Shown one piece after another: positions 15,336 to 23,808 of a DNA stretch of 64,000 nt. The DNA lies in the NCBI GenBank assembly GCA_900768135.1, contig CAAGBT010000030.1:1-64000 (forward strand), read 5' to 3'. A program made the position numbers and the translations under genes. Within the stretch, counting starts at the first letter, position 1; each line of letters begins with the position of its first letter. Source of the stretch: an uncultured Oscillospiraceae bacterium. Its GTDB lineage: Bacteria; Bacillota; Clostridia; Oscillospirales; Oscillospiraceae. The notes under the pieces are model-generated. The model was not told the DNA's origin, did no database searches, and worked only from the letters and a program-made list of their open reading frames with translations.

Positions 15336-16475
15336 TTACTTTTTCCTGTGCGCCGCGCGCCATTTTTCCGCCCAGCCGGGCTTTACGCTCTGCCGCGTCC
15401 GCGCGATGGCGAGCGAATCGTCCGGCACCTCTTCGGTGATGGTGGAGCCGGCGGCGATATAGCTGCCGCGCCCCACGTGCACCGGCGCGACGAGGTTGGT
15501 GTTGCAGCCGATAAAGGCGTCGTCCTCAATGGTGCAGCGGAACTTCTGGAAGCCGTCGTAATTCGTCGTCACCGTGCCGCAGCCGAAGTTGATGCGCTCG
15601 CCGCAGTCGGTATCGCCAACGTAGGTAAGGTGGGAAATTTTCGTGCCGCTGCCGATGACGGAATTCTTGATCTCAACAAAGTCGCCGACCTTAACGTGGC
15701 CGCCGATCTTCGAGTTCGGGCGGACGTAGGCAAAGGGGCCGACTGTGGTGTGATCGCCCACGGTGCTCTCGTTCAGCTGCGAGGCGTTCACCTCTGTCTC
15801 ATCGCCGATCGTGCAGTCGCGAATCATGGCGTTGGGGCCGATGGTGCAGTTTTCGCCGATCACGGTCGTTCCGCGCAGGATCGTGCCGGGCAGCAGCAGC
15901 GTGCCGCTGCCGATCTTCACGCGCGGGTCGATGTAAACGCTGTTCGGATCCAGAATGGAGACGCCCGCCTTGAGATGCTTTTCCGCGATCTTGCGGCGGC
16001 ACATATCCTGCGCGTCGCGCAGCTCCTCTTCATCGCCCACGGGAAGAAAGCCCTGCGTGATCTCCGCGCCCTTGGGGAAGGCGGCGAAAGCGCCGTGTTC
16101 CTTCAGCACCTTGCAGCATTCCGCTGCATCGGCGGAGTAGACCGCGCCGCCGGAGAACACGCCCACGGGCAGCACCGCGCCGTTCACGATCAGCACGCTG
16201 CCCGTTTCGCCCTTCAGAAGCTTCAGAAGCTCCGCTCCGTGCTTCGCCCCGTCTACATAGGTCACATCGGCGGCCTCGGGGATAAAGGGGCGCAGCACGT
16301 CGTGTGCGCGCACGTCGGAAACAACAAAAAACCGCTCGATACCCCGTCCCATCAGTTCGCCGAACATCCAGGTGAGGATGGGGCAGAACAGGATGGGCTG
16401 AAGCATCAGCGGCGTCTTTTCGGTTGCAAGGGTCATATCGTCCGGCATGAAAAGCACGGCAAGCTTCTGATCCAT
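15336..16475 (-). CDS. glmU: GlmU-like protein: intact acetyltransferase, degenerate uridylyltransferase
   Basis: 379 residues against ~455 for GlmU. The ATG at 16475 is preferred because AAAGGAG lies 9 bp upstream. The C-terminal ~190 residues are a left-handed beta-helix with the acetyltransferase residues: YVRP, KISHLTYVGD and TTNYDGF. The N-terminal ~185 residues keep a GT-A-like pattern but the LAAGxGTRM...PK nucleotide-binding signature is replaced by LFMPDDMTLATEKTP, so UTP transfer is doubtful. It should still make N-acetylglucosamine 1-phosphate; UDP-GlcNAc formation would then need another enzyme. Its position before prs supports orthology with glmU. Confidence 0.8.
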   Translation of the reverse strand: MDQKLAVLFMPDDMTLATEKTPLMLQPILFCPILTWMFGELMGRGIERFFVVSDVRAHDVLRPFIPEAADVTYVDGAKHGAELLKLLKGETGSVLIVNGAVLPVGVFSGGAVYSADAAECCKVLKEHGAFAAFPKGAEITQGFLPVGDEEELRDAQDMCRRKIAEKHLKAGVSILDPNSVYIDPRVKIGSGTLLLPGTILRGTTVIGENCTIGPNAMIRDCTIGDETEVNASQLNESTVGDHTTVGPFAYVRPNSKIGGHVKVGDFVEIKNSVIGSGTKISHLTYVGDTDCGERINFGCGTVTTNYDGFQKFRCTIEDDAFIGCNTNLVAPVHVGRGSYIAAGSTITEEVPDDSLAIARTRQSVKPGWAEKWRAAHRKK

Positions 16476-16514
16476 TGGAGCCATCTCCTTTCGCGGCAGG
16501 CGGTCGTTACCGCC

Positions 16515-16520
16515 ATTATA
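16515..16520 (-). promoter_or_regulatory. Extended -10 of the glmU-prs unit
   Basis: On the minus strand TTGCTATAAT gives an extended -10 (TGnTATAAT); the -35 region is weak. It lies ~40 bp upstream of the GlmU-like start codon. Confidence 0.6.
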
Positions 16521-16601
16521 GCAAAGCTGCACGAAAAATCCACCTTTTCCTGCAAAAAAAGCAAAAAATTTTTGAGAACGCCGGAGCGGCGCAATAATTT
16601 G

Positions 16602-16650
16602 AAAATATTGTTTCAAAAGATTGTTTTTCTGGTTGAATTCGCAATATTTT
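16602..16650. repeat. Perfect 9-bp inverted repeat in the glmU/trmL divergent promoter region
   Basis: AAAATATTG (16602-16610) and CAATATTTT (16642-16650) are exact complements 31 bp apart; the second copy falls inside the spacer of the trmL promoter. It could be an operator. Confidence 0.35.
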
Positions 16651-16661
16651 TGCGGTACAAT
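16633..16661 (+). promoter_or_regulatory. trmL promoter
   Basis: TTGAAT (16633-16638), a 17-bp spacer and TACAAT (16656-16661), ~33 bp upstream of the GTG start. It may also drive the glycolytic genes downstream. Confidence 0.75.
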
Positions 16662-16693
16662 GATAAAACTTTCGCTTGGAGGGGGCGGCGCGC

Positions 16694-17215
16694 GTGCTGA
16701 ATATCGTACTTGTCGAGCCGGAGATCCCGCAGAACTGCGGCAACATCGCGCGCACCTGCGCCGCCACCGGCGCGCATCTGCACCTGATTCGGCCGCTGGG
16801 GTTCGACATTTCCGACCGCGCCGTCAAGCGCGCGGGGCTGGACTACTGGTATCTGGTGGATATCAGCGTGTATGAAAATTTAGCAGACCTTTTTGCAAAG
16901 CATCCTGAAGCGGAGAAGGACTGCTGGCTCGCCACGACGAAGGCCCCGCAGGACTACTGCGCGGCGGAGTTCTGCGATGGCTGCTGGCTGTTTTTCGGCA
17001 AGGAAACGGCCGGCCTGCCGGAGCCGTTCCGCCTGGCGCATTACGACCGCTGCATCCGGCTTCCGATGCGCAAGGAGGCGCGCAGCCTGAACCTTTCGAA
17101 TTCCGTGGCGATCTTAACGTATGAGGCGCTGCGGCAAACGGGCTTTCCCGGCCTCAGGCACGAGGGGGAAATGCTGGAAGGGGCGCAAGATCCCAGATTC
17201 GTTTCAAATGAGTAA
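16694..17215 (+). CDS. trmL: tRNA (cytidine/uridine-34-2'-O)-methyltransferase TrmL
   Basis: 173 residues starting at GTG 16694, chosen because GGAGGGGG lies 8 bp upstream; a TTG at 16676 would leave no ribosome binding site. It is a SPOUT methyltransferase that methylates the wobble ribose of tRNA-Leu isoacceptors. The knot motifs are seen: NIVLVEPEIPQNCGNIART at the N-terminus, LFFGKETAGLP, and RSLNLSNSVAI near the C-terminus. It lies 36 bp upstream of pgk. Confidence 0.93.
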   Translation: MLNIVLVEPEIPQNCGNIARTCAATGAHLHLIRPLGFDISDRAVKRAGLDYWYLVDISVYENLADLFAKHPEAEKDCWLATTKAPQDYCAAEFCDGCWLFFGKETAGLPEPFRLAHYDRCIRLPMRKEARSLNLSNSVAILTYEALRQTGFPGLRHEGEMLEGAQDPRFVSNE

Positions 17216-17251
17216 CCAAATCGTATGTGCATATTATGAGGAGGAAACAAC

Positions 17252-18520
17252 ATGAATTATAACAAGAAGACGGTTTATGATGTAGACGTGAGCGGCAAGA
17301 AGGTTCTGCTGCGCTGCGATTTCAACGTTCCGCAGGACAAGGAGACGGGCGAGATCACTTCGGATAAGCGCATCGTCGCGGCTCTTCCGACCATCCGGTA
17401 TCTTTTGGACAACGGCGCGGCGGTCATCGCCTGCTCCCACCTCGGCAAGCCCGAGCCGAAGTATGAAAAATGGGTGAAGAAGCAGACCGAAAAGGGCAAG
17501 GATCCCGCAGCGCTGACGGAGGAGAAGTGGAAAAAGTCTCTCGAAAAGCTGACGCTCGCGCCCGTTGCCAGGCGCCTTTCCGAGCTTCTCGGCAAGCCCG
17601 TGATCTTCGCGCGCGATGTCGTCGGCCCGGACGCCAGAGCCAAGGCTGCGGCGCTCAAGGGCGGCGAGATCATGCTGCTGGAGAACACCCGCTTTGAGCC
17701 GGGTGAGACGAAGAACGACCCCGCGCTTGCCGAAAAGCTTGCCTCCATGGCCGAGCTTTACGTTTCCGATGCGTTCGGCTCCGTCCATCGCGCGCACGCC
17801 TCCACCGCGGGCGTGGCGGCGTACCTTCCCGCCGTTTCCGGCCTGCTGGTCGCAAGAGAGCTGGAGGTCATGGGCAAGGCGCTCGACGACCCCAAGCGCC
17901 CGTTTGTGGCGGTGCTGGGCGGCGCAAAGGTGAGCGACAAGATCGCCGTCATCAACAATCTGCTCGACAAGGCCGATACCGTCATCATCGGCGGCGGCAT
18001 GGCCTACACCTTTGCCAAGGCGCGCGGCGGCGAGATCGGCAAGTCCCTGCTCGAAGAGGACAAATGCGCCTACGCGCTGGAAATGATCGAAAAGGCAAAG
18101 GCAAAGGGCGTGAAGCTGCTGCTGCCGGTAGACACCGTTGCGGCGAAGGACTTTTCCGCCGACGCTGAGCCGGTCGTCGTTGACGCGATGCACATCCCCG
18201 CGGACATGATGGGCATGGACATCGGCCCGAAGACCATCGAGCTGTTCTGCGCGGCGACAAAGGGCGCAGGCACCATTGTGTGGAACGGCCCCATGGGCGT
18301 GTTTGAGTTTCCGGCCTTTGCAAACGGCACCAAGGCCATGGCGAAGGCGCTGGCCGAGAGCGGCGCTGTGACCATCATCGGCGGCGGCGACAGCGCCGCG
18401 GCCGCCGAGCAGCTCGGCTTTGCCGATAAGATCACGCACATCTCCACCGGCGGCGGCGCATCGCTCGAATTTCTGGAAGGCAAGGAGCTTCCGGGCGTTG
18501 CGTGCCTGCTGGACAAATAA
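17252..18520 (+). CDS. pgk: Phosphoglycerate kinase
   Basis: 422 residues, longer than the usual ~395 because of an insert around residues 70-95 (KWVKKQTEKGKDPAALTEEK). It converts 1,3-bisphosphoglycerate and ADP to 3-phosphoglycerate and ATP. The N-terminal RCDFNVPQD signature, SHLGKP, ENTRFEPGE, GGAKVSDK and the C-terminal GGGDSAAA are present. GAGGAGG precedes the start. First gene of the pgk-tpiA-gpmI set; gapA, often upstream in Firmicutes, is not here. Confidence 0.97.
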   Translation: MNYNKKTVYDVDVSGKKVLLRCDFNVPQDKETGEITSDKRIVAALPTIRYLLDNGAAVIACSHLGKPEPKYEKWVKKQTEKGKDPAALTEEKWKKSLEKLTLAPVARRLSELLGKPVIFARDVVGPDARAKAAALKGGEIMLLENTRFEPGETKNDPALAEKLASMAELYVSDAFGSVHRAHASTAGVAAYLPAVSGLLVARELEVMGKALDDPKRPFVAVLGGAKVSDKIAVINNLLDKADTVIIGGGMAYTFAKARGGEIGKSLLEEDKCAYALEMIEKAKAKGVKLLLPVDTVAAKDFSADAEPVVVDAMHIPADMMGMDIGPKTIELFCAATKGAGTIVWNGPMGVFEFPAFANGTKAMAKALAESGAVTIIGGGDSAAAAEQLGFADKITHISTGGGASLEFLEGKELPGVACLLDK

Positions 18521-18579
18521 GCGTCTGCTGCAGCGTTGCTGATCATAATACTATAGAAATTACAGGAGAATGACCCGTC

Positions 18580-19353
18580 ATGAATCGCAGATACCGTAAG
18601 ACCATTATCGCTGGCAACTGGAAAATGAACAAGACCCCCAGCGAGACCAAAGCCTTTGCCGAGCAGTTCAAGGCTATCCTTCCCAAGACCAAGTGGTGCG
18701 ACATTGTTGTGTGCGTTCCTGCGGCCGACCTTTCCGCCGCCGTGCGCGCCTTCAAGGACAGCCGCATCGCCGTGGGCGCGCAGAACGTCTACTTTGAAAA
18801 GAGCGGCGCTTACACGGGCGAGATCTCAGCCGATATGCTGGTCGATCTCGGCGTGCGCTATGTCATCGTCGGCCACAGCGAGCGCCGCGCGCTCTTCGGC
18901 GAGACGGACGAGATCGTCAACAAAAAGGTCCACGCTGCGCTGAATGCCGGCCTGAACCCCATCATCTGCGTGGGCGAGAGCCTTGCCCAGCGCGAGATGG
19001 GCGTGACGATGGAGCTGATTGCCCTGCAGGTCAAGAGCGCGCTCGCCGGCGTCAGCGCCGAGCAGGTGCGCCGCTGCGTCGTCGCCTATGAGCCGATCTG
19101 GGCGATCGGCACGGGCAAGACCGCCACGCCCGAGCAGGCGGCGGAGGTCTGCGGCTCCATCCGCGCGCTGATCCGCACGCTGTACGGCGCGCGCGTTGCC
19201 CGCAGCGTGACCATCCAGTACGGCGGCTCGATGAAGCCGGGCAATGCCCACGAGCTTCTTTCCCACGAGGATATCGACGGCGGCCTGATCGGCGGCGCAT
19301 CGCTCGAGCCGCAGGCGCTGATGGATATTGTTCACGCTGCGAACCAGGACTGA
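18580..19353 (+). CDS. tpiA: Triosephosphate isomerase
   Basis: 257 residues, normal for the family. It interconverts dihydroxyacetone phosphate and glyceraldehyde 3-phosphate. GNWKMNK holds the active-site Lys, VGHSERR the His, AYEPIWAIGTG the catalytic Glu, and YGGSMKPGN and GGASL the phosphate-binding loops. It lies 59 bp after pgk with AGGAG upstream. Confidence 0.97.
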   Translation: MNRRYRKTIIAGNWKMNKTPSETKAFAEQFKAILPKTKWCDIVVCVPAADLSAAVRAFKDSRIAVGAQNVYFEKSGAYTGEISADMLVDLGVRYVIVGHSERRALFGETDEIVNKKVHAALNAGLNPIICVGESLAQREMGVTMELIALQVKSALAGVSAEQVRRCVVAYEPIWAIGTGKTATPEQAAEVCGSIRALIRTLYGARVARSVTIQYGGSMKPGNAHELLSHEDIDGGLIGGASLEPQALMDIVHAANQD

Positions 19354-19386
19354 GCAGGCTCAAAGAGCAAAAAAGGAGATCATCTT

Positions 19387-20901
19387 ATGAACAAAACTCC
19401 GACTACCCTCATCATCATGGACGGCTTCGGCCTGTCCGACAATGTTGTCGGCAATGCGGTGCGTGCGGCGAACACGCCGGTACTCGACGGGCTTTTTGCC
19501 GAGTATGCGCATACAACGCTTGCCGCGTCCGGCCTTGACGTGGGCCTGCCTGCCGGCCAGATGGGCAACAGCGAGGTCGGCCATACCAATATCGGCGGCG
19601 GGCGCGTTGTGTTTCAGGATCTGCCGCGCATCACCCGCTCCATTGAGGACGGCACGTTTTTTGAAAACCCGGCCTACAACAGGGCGATGGACGCCTGCCT
19701 GGAGAAGGACTCATCCCTGCACCTTTACGGCCTGCATTCCACCGGCGGCGTCCACTCCACGCTCGACCATCTTTATGCGCTGCTGAAGATGGCGCACATC
19801 AAGGGCTTAAAGCGCGTGTATATCCACGCCTTCCTCGATGGACGCGACACGCCCCCGACCTCCGGCCGCGGCTTTGTGGCGCAGACCATGGAAAAGTGCC
19901 GCGAGATCGGCGTGGGCAAGATCGCAACGGTCATGGGCCGCTACTACGCGATGGACCGCGACAAGCGCTGGGACCGCCTGGAGACCGCCTATGACGCGCT
20001 CGTCTACGGCGAGGGCGTGCAGGATCCGGATCCCCTCCACGCCATTGACGAGAGCTACAAAAATGGCGTGACGGACGAGTTTGTCGAGCCGATCGTCTGC
20101 GATAAGGACGGCATGATTTCCGACAACGACTCGGTGATCTTCTTCAACTATCGCCCCGACCGCGCCCGCGAGATCACGCGCGCGTTCGTCGATCCCGCGT
20201 TCGACGGTTTCAAGCGCGAATTCTTCCCGCTGACCTACGTCTGCAACACCGAGTATGACGCGACCATGCCGAACGTGCTGGTGGCGTTCCCGCGCATCAG
20301 CGTGAAAAACGGCCTGGGCGAATACCTGAGCAAGATGGGCATGACGCAGCTGCGCATCGCCGAAACGGAGAAGTACGCCCATGTCACCTTCTTCTTCAAC
20401 GGCGGCGTGGAGGAGCCGTATCCCGGCGAGGACCGCGTGCTGGTCGCTTCCCCGAAGGTGGCGACCTACGACCTCCAGCCCGAGATGAGCGCGCACGAGG
20501 TTGCCGACAAGTGCGTTGAGCGCATCGAGTCCGGCAAGTACGACGTTATCATCCTGAACTTTGCCAACTGCGATATGGTCGGCCACACGGGCGTGTTTGA
20601 AGCGGCGGTCAAGGCCGTGGAGACTGTGGACGAGTGCGTGGGCAAGGTCGTGGAGGCCACGCTCAAGATGGGCGGCATCGCCATGATCACCGCCGACCAC
20701 GGCAACGCCGAGCAGATGCTGCAAGCCGACGGCGTAAGCCCTATGACGGCGCACACGACAAACGCGGTTCCCTTTATCCTCTGCGGCGCGGGCGCCGAGC
20801 TGCGGCCCGGCCGCCTTGCGGATATCGCGCCCACCATCCTCGACGTGATGGGTCTTGCCCAGCCCGAGGAGATGGACGGAAAAACGCTCATCGTGCGATA
20901 A
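19387..20901 (+). CDS. gpmI: Phosphoglycerate mutase, 2,3-bisphosphoglycerate-independent
   Basis: 504 residues, typical length. Mn-dependent alkaline-phosphatase-superfamily enzyme converting 3- to 2-phosphoglycerate. The phosphoserine site is in GNSEVGHTNIGGGRV; the FLDGRDTPP, YRPDRAREI, NFANCDMVGHTG and TADHGNAEQM metal-binding blocks are intact. Third gene of the glycolytic set, 33 bp after tpiA; a strong terminator follows and no eno gene is present. Confidence 0.97.
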   Translation: MNKTPTTLIIMDGFGLSDNVVGNAVRAANTPVLDGLFAEYAHTTLAASGLDVGLPAGQMGNSEVGHTNIGGGRVVFQDLPRITRSIEDGTFFENPAYNRAMDACLEKDSSLHLYGLHSTGGVHSTLDHLYALLKMAHIKGLKRVYIHAFLDGRDTPPTSGRGFVAQTMEKCREIGVGKIATVMGRYYAMDRDKRWDRLETAYDALVYGEGVQDPDPLHAIDESYKNGVTDEFVEPIVCDKDGMISDNDSVIFFNYRPDRAREITRAFVDPAFDGFKREFFPLTYVCNTEYDATMPNVLVAFPRISVKNGLGEYLSKMGMTQLRIAETEKYAHVTFFFNGGVEEPYPGEDRVLVASPKVATYDLQPEMSAHEVADKCVERIESGKYDVIILNFANCDMVGHTGVFEAAVKAVETVDECVGKVVEATLKMGGIAMITADHGNAEQMLQADGVSPMTAHTTNAVPFILCGAGAELRPGRLADIAPTILDVMGLAQPEEMDGKTLIVR

Positions 20902-20923
20902 AATTTTGCCCGTTCCTGTTTAG

Positions 20924-20962
20924 AAAAAGCTCTGGCGGTACAAACTACCGTCAGAGCTTTTT
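20924..20962 (+). terminator. Terminator of the pgk-tpiA-gpmI operon
   Basis: A 17-bp stem with one G-T pair (left arm 20924-20940, right arm 20946-20962), loop CAAAC, ending in a T6 run. It lies 22 bp after the gpmI stop. Confidence 0.9.
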
Positions 20963-21015
20963 TGCGGCTCCGTGGAATTTTTGCTTAGCCGCGCCTGCGG
21001 CGGAAAGGAAACGAC

Positions 21016-21747
21016 ATGACAGGATCGAACCGCGCCAAGCGGCATTTTTTCGGAACGGGCTTATACATAGCCCTGTTCCTCGGTGTAACGGCGCTTGCCG
21101 TTGCGGGCTATTGGACGCTGCTGCCAAAGGACGCGCCGGACAAAACGGCGGAGGAGGCCTCCGCGCAGACGGAGGTATCCGTGCCGGAGGAAACGCCGCA
21201 GATGCCGGAGCTGCGCTTTGCGGAGGACGAGCTTGTCCCGCCCGCGCAGCCGGCGCAGGACGCCCCCGTAATGGATGAGGCGACCGGCGTGGAGGACAGC
21301 GTCCCTGCGCAGGAGGCGGAGGAAGCGCTGCCGGTCGCGCCGCGGCTGGTCGTTTCGCCGCTGGTGGGGGAGACGATCGCGGCCTTTTCCGTGGACGCGC
21401 TGTGCTACAACGAAACGCTGGGCGACTGGCGCACGCACAACGGCGTGGACATCGCCGCCGAGATCGGCACGCAGGTGCTGGCTGCGTGCAGCGGGACCGT
21501 TACCTCCGTTGTCAGCGACGATCTGATGGGGACAAGCGTGACCATTGCGCACGACGGCGGATACGAAACGGTCTATTCCAACCTTCAGAGCGTTCCGGCC
21601 GTGGGCGAGGGACAGTACGTTTCCGCAGGCGAGGTCATTGGCGCCGTGGGGGCCACCTCGCTGGCCGAATTTGCCAGCGCGCCGCATCTGCACTTTGCCG
21701 TGACAAAGGACGGCCTGCCCTGCGATCCGGCGGAATTTCTGAATTAA
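21016..21747 (+). CDS. SpoIIQ-like M23 (LytM) peptidase, membrane-anchored
   Basis: 243 residues. A single membrane segment at ~15-37 with a basic cytoplasmic start is followed by a Pro/Glu/Ala-rich linker (~40-115) and a C-terminal LytM domain (~115-243). The zinc and catalytic pattern HNGVD...HLHF is intact, so it is probably an active peptidoglycan endopeptidase, unlike the SpoIIQ of Bacillus subtilis, which lacks a zinc-ligand His. Size and layout match clostridial SpoIIQ, which acts with SpoIIIAH during forespore engulfment, but a vegetative cell-wall role is possible. No spoIID or spoIIIA genes are adjacent. Confidence 0.75.
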   Translation: MTGSNRAKRHFFGTGLYIALFLGVTALAVAGYWTLLPKDAPDKTAEEASAQTEVSVPEETPQMPELRFAEDELVPPAQPAQDAPVMDEATGVEDSVPAQEAEEALPVAPRLVVSPLVGETIAAFSVDALCYNETLGDWRTHNGVDIAAEIGTQVLAACSGTVTSVVSDDLMGTSVTIAHDGGYETVYSNLQSVPAVGEGQYVSAGEVIGAVGATSLAEFASAPHLHFAVTKDGLPCDPAEFLN

Positions 21748-21752
21748 ACAGG

Positions 21753-21780
21753 AAAAAGGCAGCCCGAGGGCTGCCTTTTT
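21753..21780. terminator. Bidirectional terminator between the M23 gene and pssA
   Basis: A 13-bp stem AAAAAGGCAGCCC with its complement and T5 runs on both strands, between convergent genes ending at 21747 and 21795. Confidence 0.9.
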
Positions 21781-21794
21781 GTTTCAGGGCAGAG

Positions 21795-22415
21795 TTACAG
21801 CATTACGCGGATCAGCGCCAGCAGCTCCGCCAGGCCGAATGCCGCCATGCCGATCACGCCGCCGAGACGCGGCTTGCTCACGCGCACCGGCGCGATGAAA
21901 AGAACGCCCAGCAGGAACATCCCCGCCGCATAAACGATGACGCCATCGAGCCGGCAGTAGAGCGCCAGCAGGTAGAAAAACGGCGCGGCGAACGCCGCCG
22001 ACGTTACCGGTACGCCAAGGTAGAAGTGGCGCAGCTCGTTCGTTTTGTCCTGCCGCTCCTCCTCCATCACGTTGAAATAGGCGAGGCGGATGAGCGCGCA
22101 CAGCGTGAAGAACGACATTACCGCCAGAAACCACACGGCGCCGCAGCCGATGCTCCAGCCGATCGCGGCGGGCAGCACGCCGAAGCAGACAAGATCGTTG
22201 AGCGAATCGATCTGGATGCCGAAGCGCTTTTCCGTGTCGGTACGGTTCTTTTTGGTGCGGGCGATGCGCCCGTCAAAGGCATCGAGCAGCCCCGCGAGCA
22301 TCAGGCAGAGAATGGCCGGCAGCGTGCGGCCCAGCGCGGCGGCATAAATACCCTCCAGCCCCAGCAGCAGCGAAAGATAGGTCGCAATGACGGTATAATC
22401 GTAAACTCCAATCAT
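21795..22415 (-). CDS. pssA: CDP-alcohol phosphatidyltransferase (phosphatidylserine synthase-like)
   Basis: About 206 residues; the start is uncertain between the ATGs at 22424 and 22415, neither with a strong ribosome binding site. An integral membrane enzyme with about six hydrophobic helices. The family motif is complete: DGRIAR, then G, D and D spaced as in DG-x2-AR-x8-G-x3-D-x3-D (residues ~45-75). It transfers a CDP-diacylglycerol phosphatidyl group to an alcohol, most likely serine given the similarity to short Gram-positive PssA. It is monocistronic; no decarboxylase (psd) is adjacent. Confidence 0.82.
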   Translation of the reverse strand: MIGVYDYTVIATYLSLLLGLEGIYAAALGRTLPAILCLMLAGLLDAFDGRIARTKKNRTDTEKRFGIQIDSLNDLVCFGVLPAAIGWSIGCGAVWFLAVMSFFTLCALIRLAYFNVMEEERQDKTNELRHFYLGVPVTSAAFAAPFFYLLALYCRLDGVIVYAAGMFLLGVLFIAPVRVSKPRLGGVIGMAAFGLAELLALIRVML

Positions 22416-22504
22416 ATAAAACATCCGTTCGTCATTTTTATACAGGTCATTATAGCAAACGAACCTGCGCATTGCAAGAAGGCGGGGTTAAGACTTTGCA
22501 AAGC

Positions 22505-23713
22505 TTATGCGCCGGTGCGCAGCCGGTCAATCACGCGCGCGAAGCGCGGCCGGTCGTAAACGACCGGAACCGGGTAGATGGGGTTTGCCTCCGCCGCAGC
22601 CCAGCGCGTCATCTGCGGGATATCCTCCGTGCGGATAAAATCGAGCCGGTCGGGGATGCCCATCCGGGCGTTCATCGCGCGGATGGCCGCAATAAACGCC
22701 CTGGCGCGCGTTTCCTGCGTTTCGCCTCCGATCCCGACGAGCGCGGCGAGCCGCGCAAGGCGCGGCCATGCCGCCGCGCCGTAGTCCTCCAGCACAATGG
22801 GCAGCAGCACCGCGTTTGCAAGCCCGTGCGCCGTGCCGTACAGCCCGCCGAGCGTGTGCGCAATGGCGTGTACATTGCCCACGCTCGCGCGCGTGAACGC
22901 CGCGCCCGCGTTGAACGACGCCTGAAGCAGCGCCGCGCGGTCGGGCAGCGAGCCGCCGTTGCGGCAGGCGCGCTCCAGATGCGCAAAGATCGAGACGACC
23001 GCGCGCTCCGCGCAGGCTCTCGTTTCCTTTGTATTGTAAAAGCGGCTCAGATATGCCTCTACCGCGTGGGTCAGGGCGTCCATGCCCGTTTCCGCCGTGA
23101 TCTGCGGCGGCAGCCCCAGCGTCAGCACAGGGTCAAGAATGGCGCAGCGCGGGATGAGACACGGGTCTGAGATGGAATATTTGTGGTGATCGTCGCCCGT
23201 CACCACGGCGGCAATGGTCGTTTCCGAGCCGGTGCCGGCGGTGGTCGGCACGGCGATGAGCAGCGGGATGCGGCGGCGCACCTTCAGAAGCCCGCCGAGC
23301 TGCGCTACGGTCCTGTCCGGCCGCGCAATGCGCGCCGCAGCGGCCTTGGCTGCGTCCATCGGCGAGCCGCCGCCGATGACAAGAAAGCAGTCGCAGCGGT
23401 CGATGCGGTACTGCGCGGCGATCCTCTCCACCGTTGCGGCGGAAGGATTCGGCTCCACGGCGGAGAAGATCGAGAGCAGGATGTCCTCCTCGTCCAGCGC
23501 CTCCTGCAGGCGGCGGAAGCTTTCCTCCGCGCACTGGCGGCGGCTGGCCACCACGAACGGGCGGCGCGCGCCATTTTTCCGCAGGATCTCCGGCACGCGC
23601 AGCAGGCTCCCCGCGCCGGAGATCACCTCCGGCCTGCGCCACGGAAGCGCCCGCGCGCCAAGCGCAAAGCCGCACTGAAACACGCGGCAGAAAAACGGAT
23701 TCCAAAAGTCCAT
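22505..23713 (-). CDS. Iron-containing alcohol dehydrogenase
   Basis: 402 residues. Group III metal-dependent, NAD(P)H-using dehydrogenase. The nucleotide site is GGGSPMDAAK; PTTAGTGSE follows. Metal ligands are seen in GMDALTHAVEAY and in HAIAHTLGGLYGTAHG (the D/H/H/H set). It could act on ethanol, butanol or a diol; the substrate cannot be told. No aldehyde dehydrogenase or microcompartment genes are near. It is read alone, about 50 bp downstream of the hpf terminator. Confidence 0.9.
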   Translation of the reverse strand: MDFWNPFFCRVFQCGFALGARALPWRRPEVISGAGSLLRVPEILRKNGARRPFVVASRRQCAEESFRRLQEALDEEDILLSIFSAVEPNPSAATVERIAAQYRIDRCDCFLVIGGGSPMDAAKAAAARIARPDRTVAQLGGLLKVRRRIPLLIAVPTTAGTGSETTIAAVVTGDDHHKYSISDPCLIPRCAILDPVLTLGLPPQITAETGMDALTHAVEAYLSRFYNTKETRACAERAVVSIFAHLERACRNGGSLPDRAALLQASFNAGAAFTRASVGNVHAIAHTLGGLYGTAHGLANAVLLPIVLEDYGAAAWPRLARLAALVGIGGETQETRARAFIAAIRAMNARMGIPDRLDFIRTEDIPQMTRWAAAEANPIYPVPVVYDRPRFARVIDRLRTGA

Positions 23714-23762
23714 GAACAGCCCCCTTTTTCAGGATACGGACAGTATACCACAGGTCGGGCTG

Positions 23763-23796
23763 CAAAAAAAGGGCTGAACGAAATGTTCAGCCCTTT
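23763..23796 (-). terminator. Terminator of hpf
   Basis: A 12-bp stem (AAAGGGCTGAAC and complement) with a 5-nt loop, then TTTTTTT on the minus strand, 12 bp after the hpf stop. Confidence 0.9.
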
Positions 23797-23808
23797 GCAG
23801 TCAGCGGT

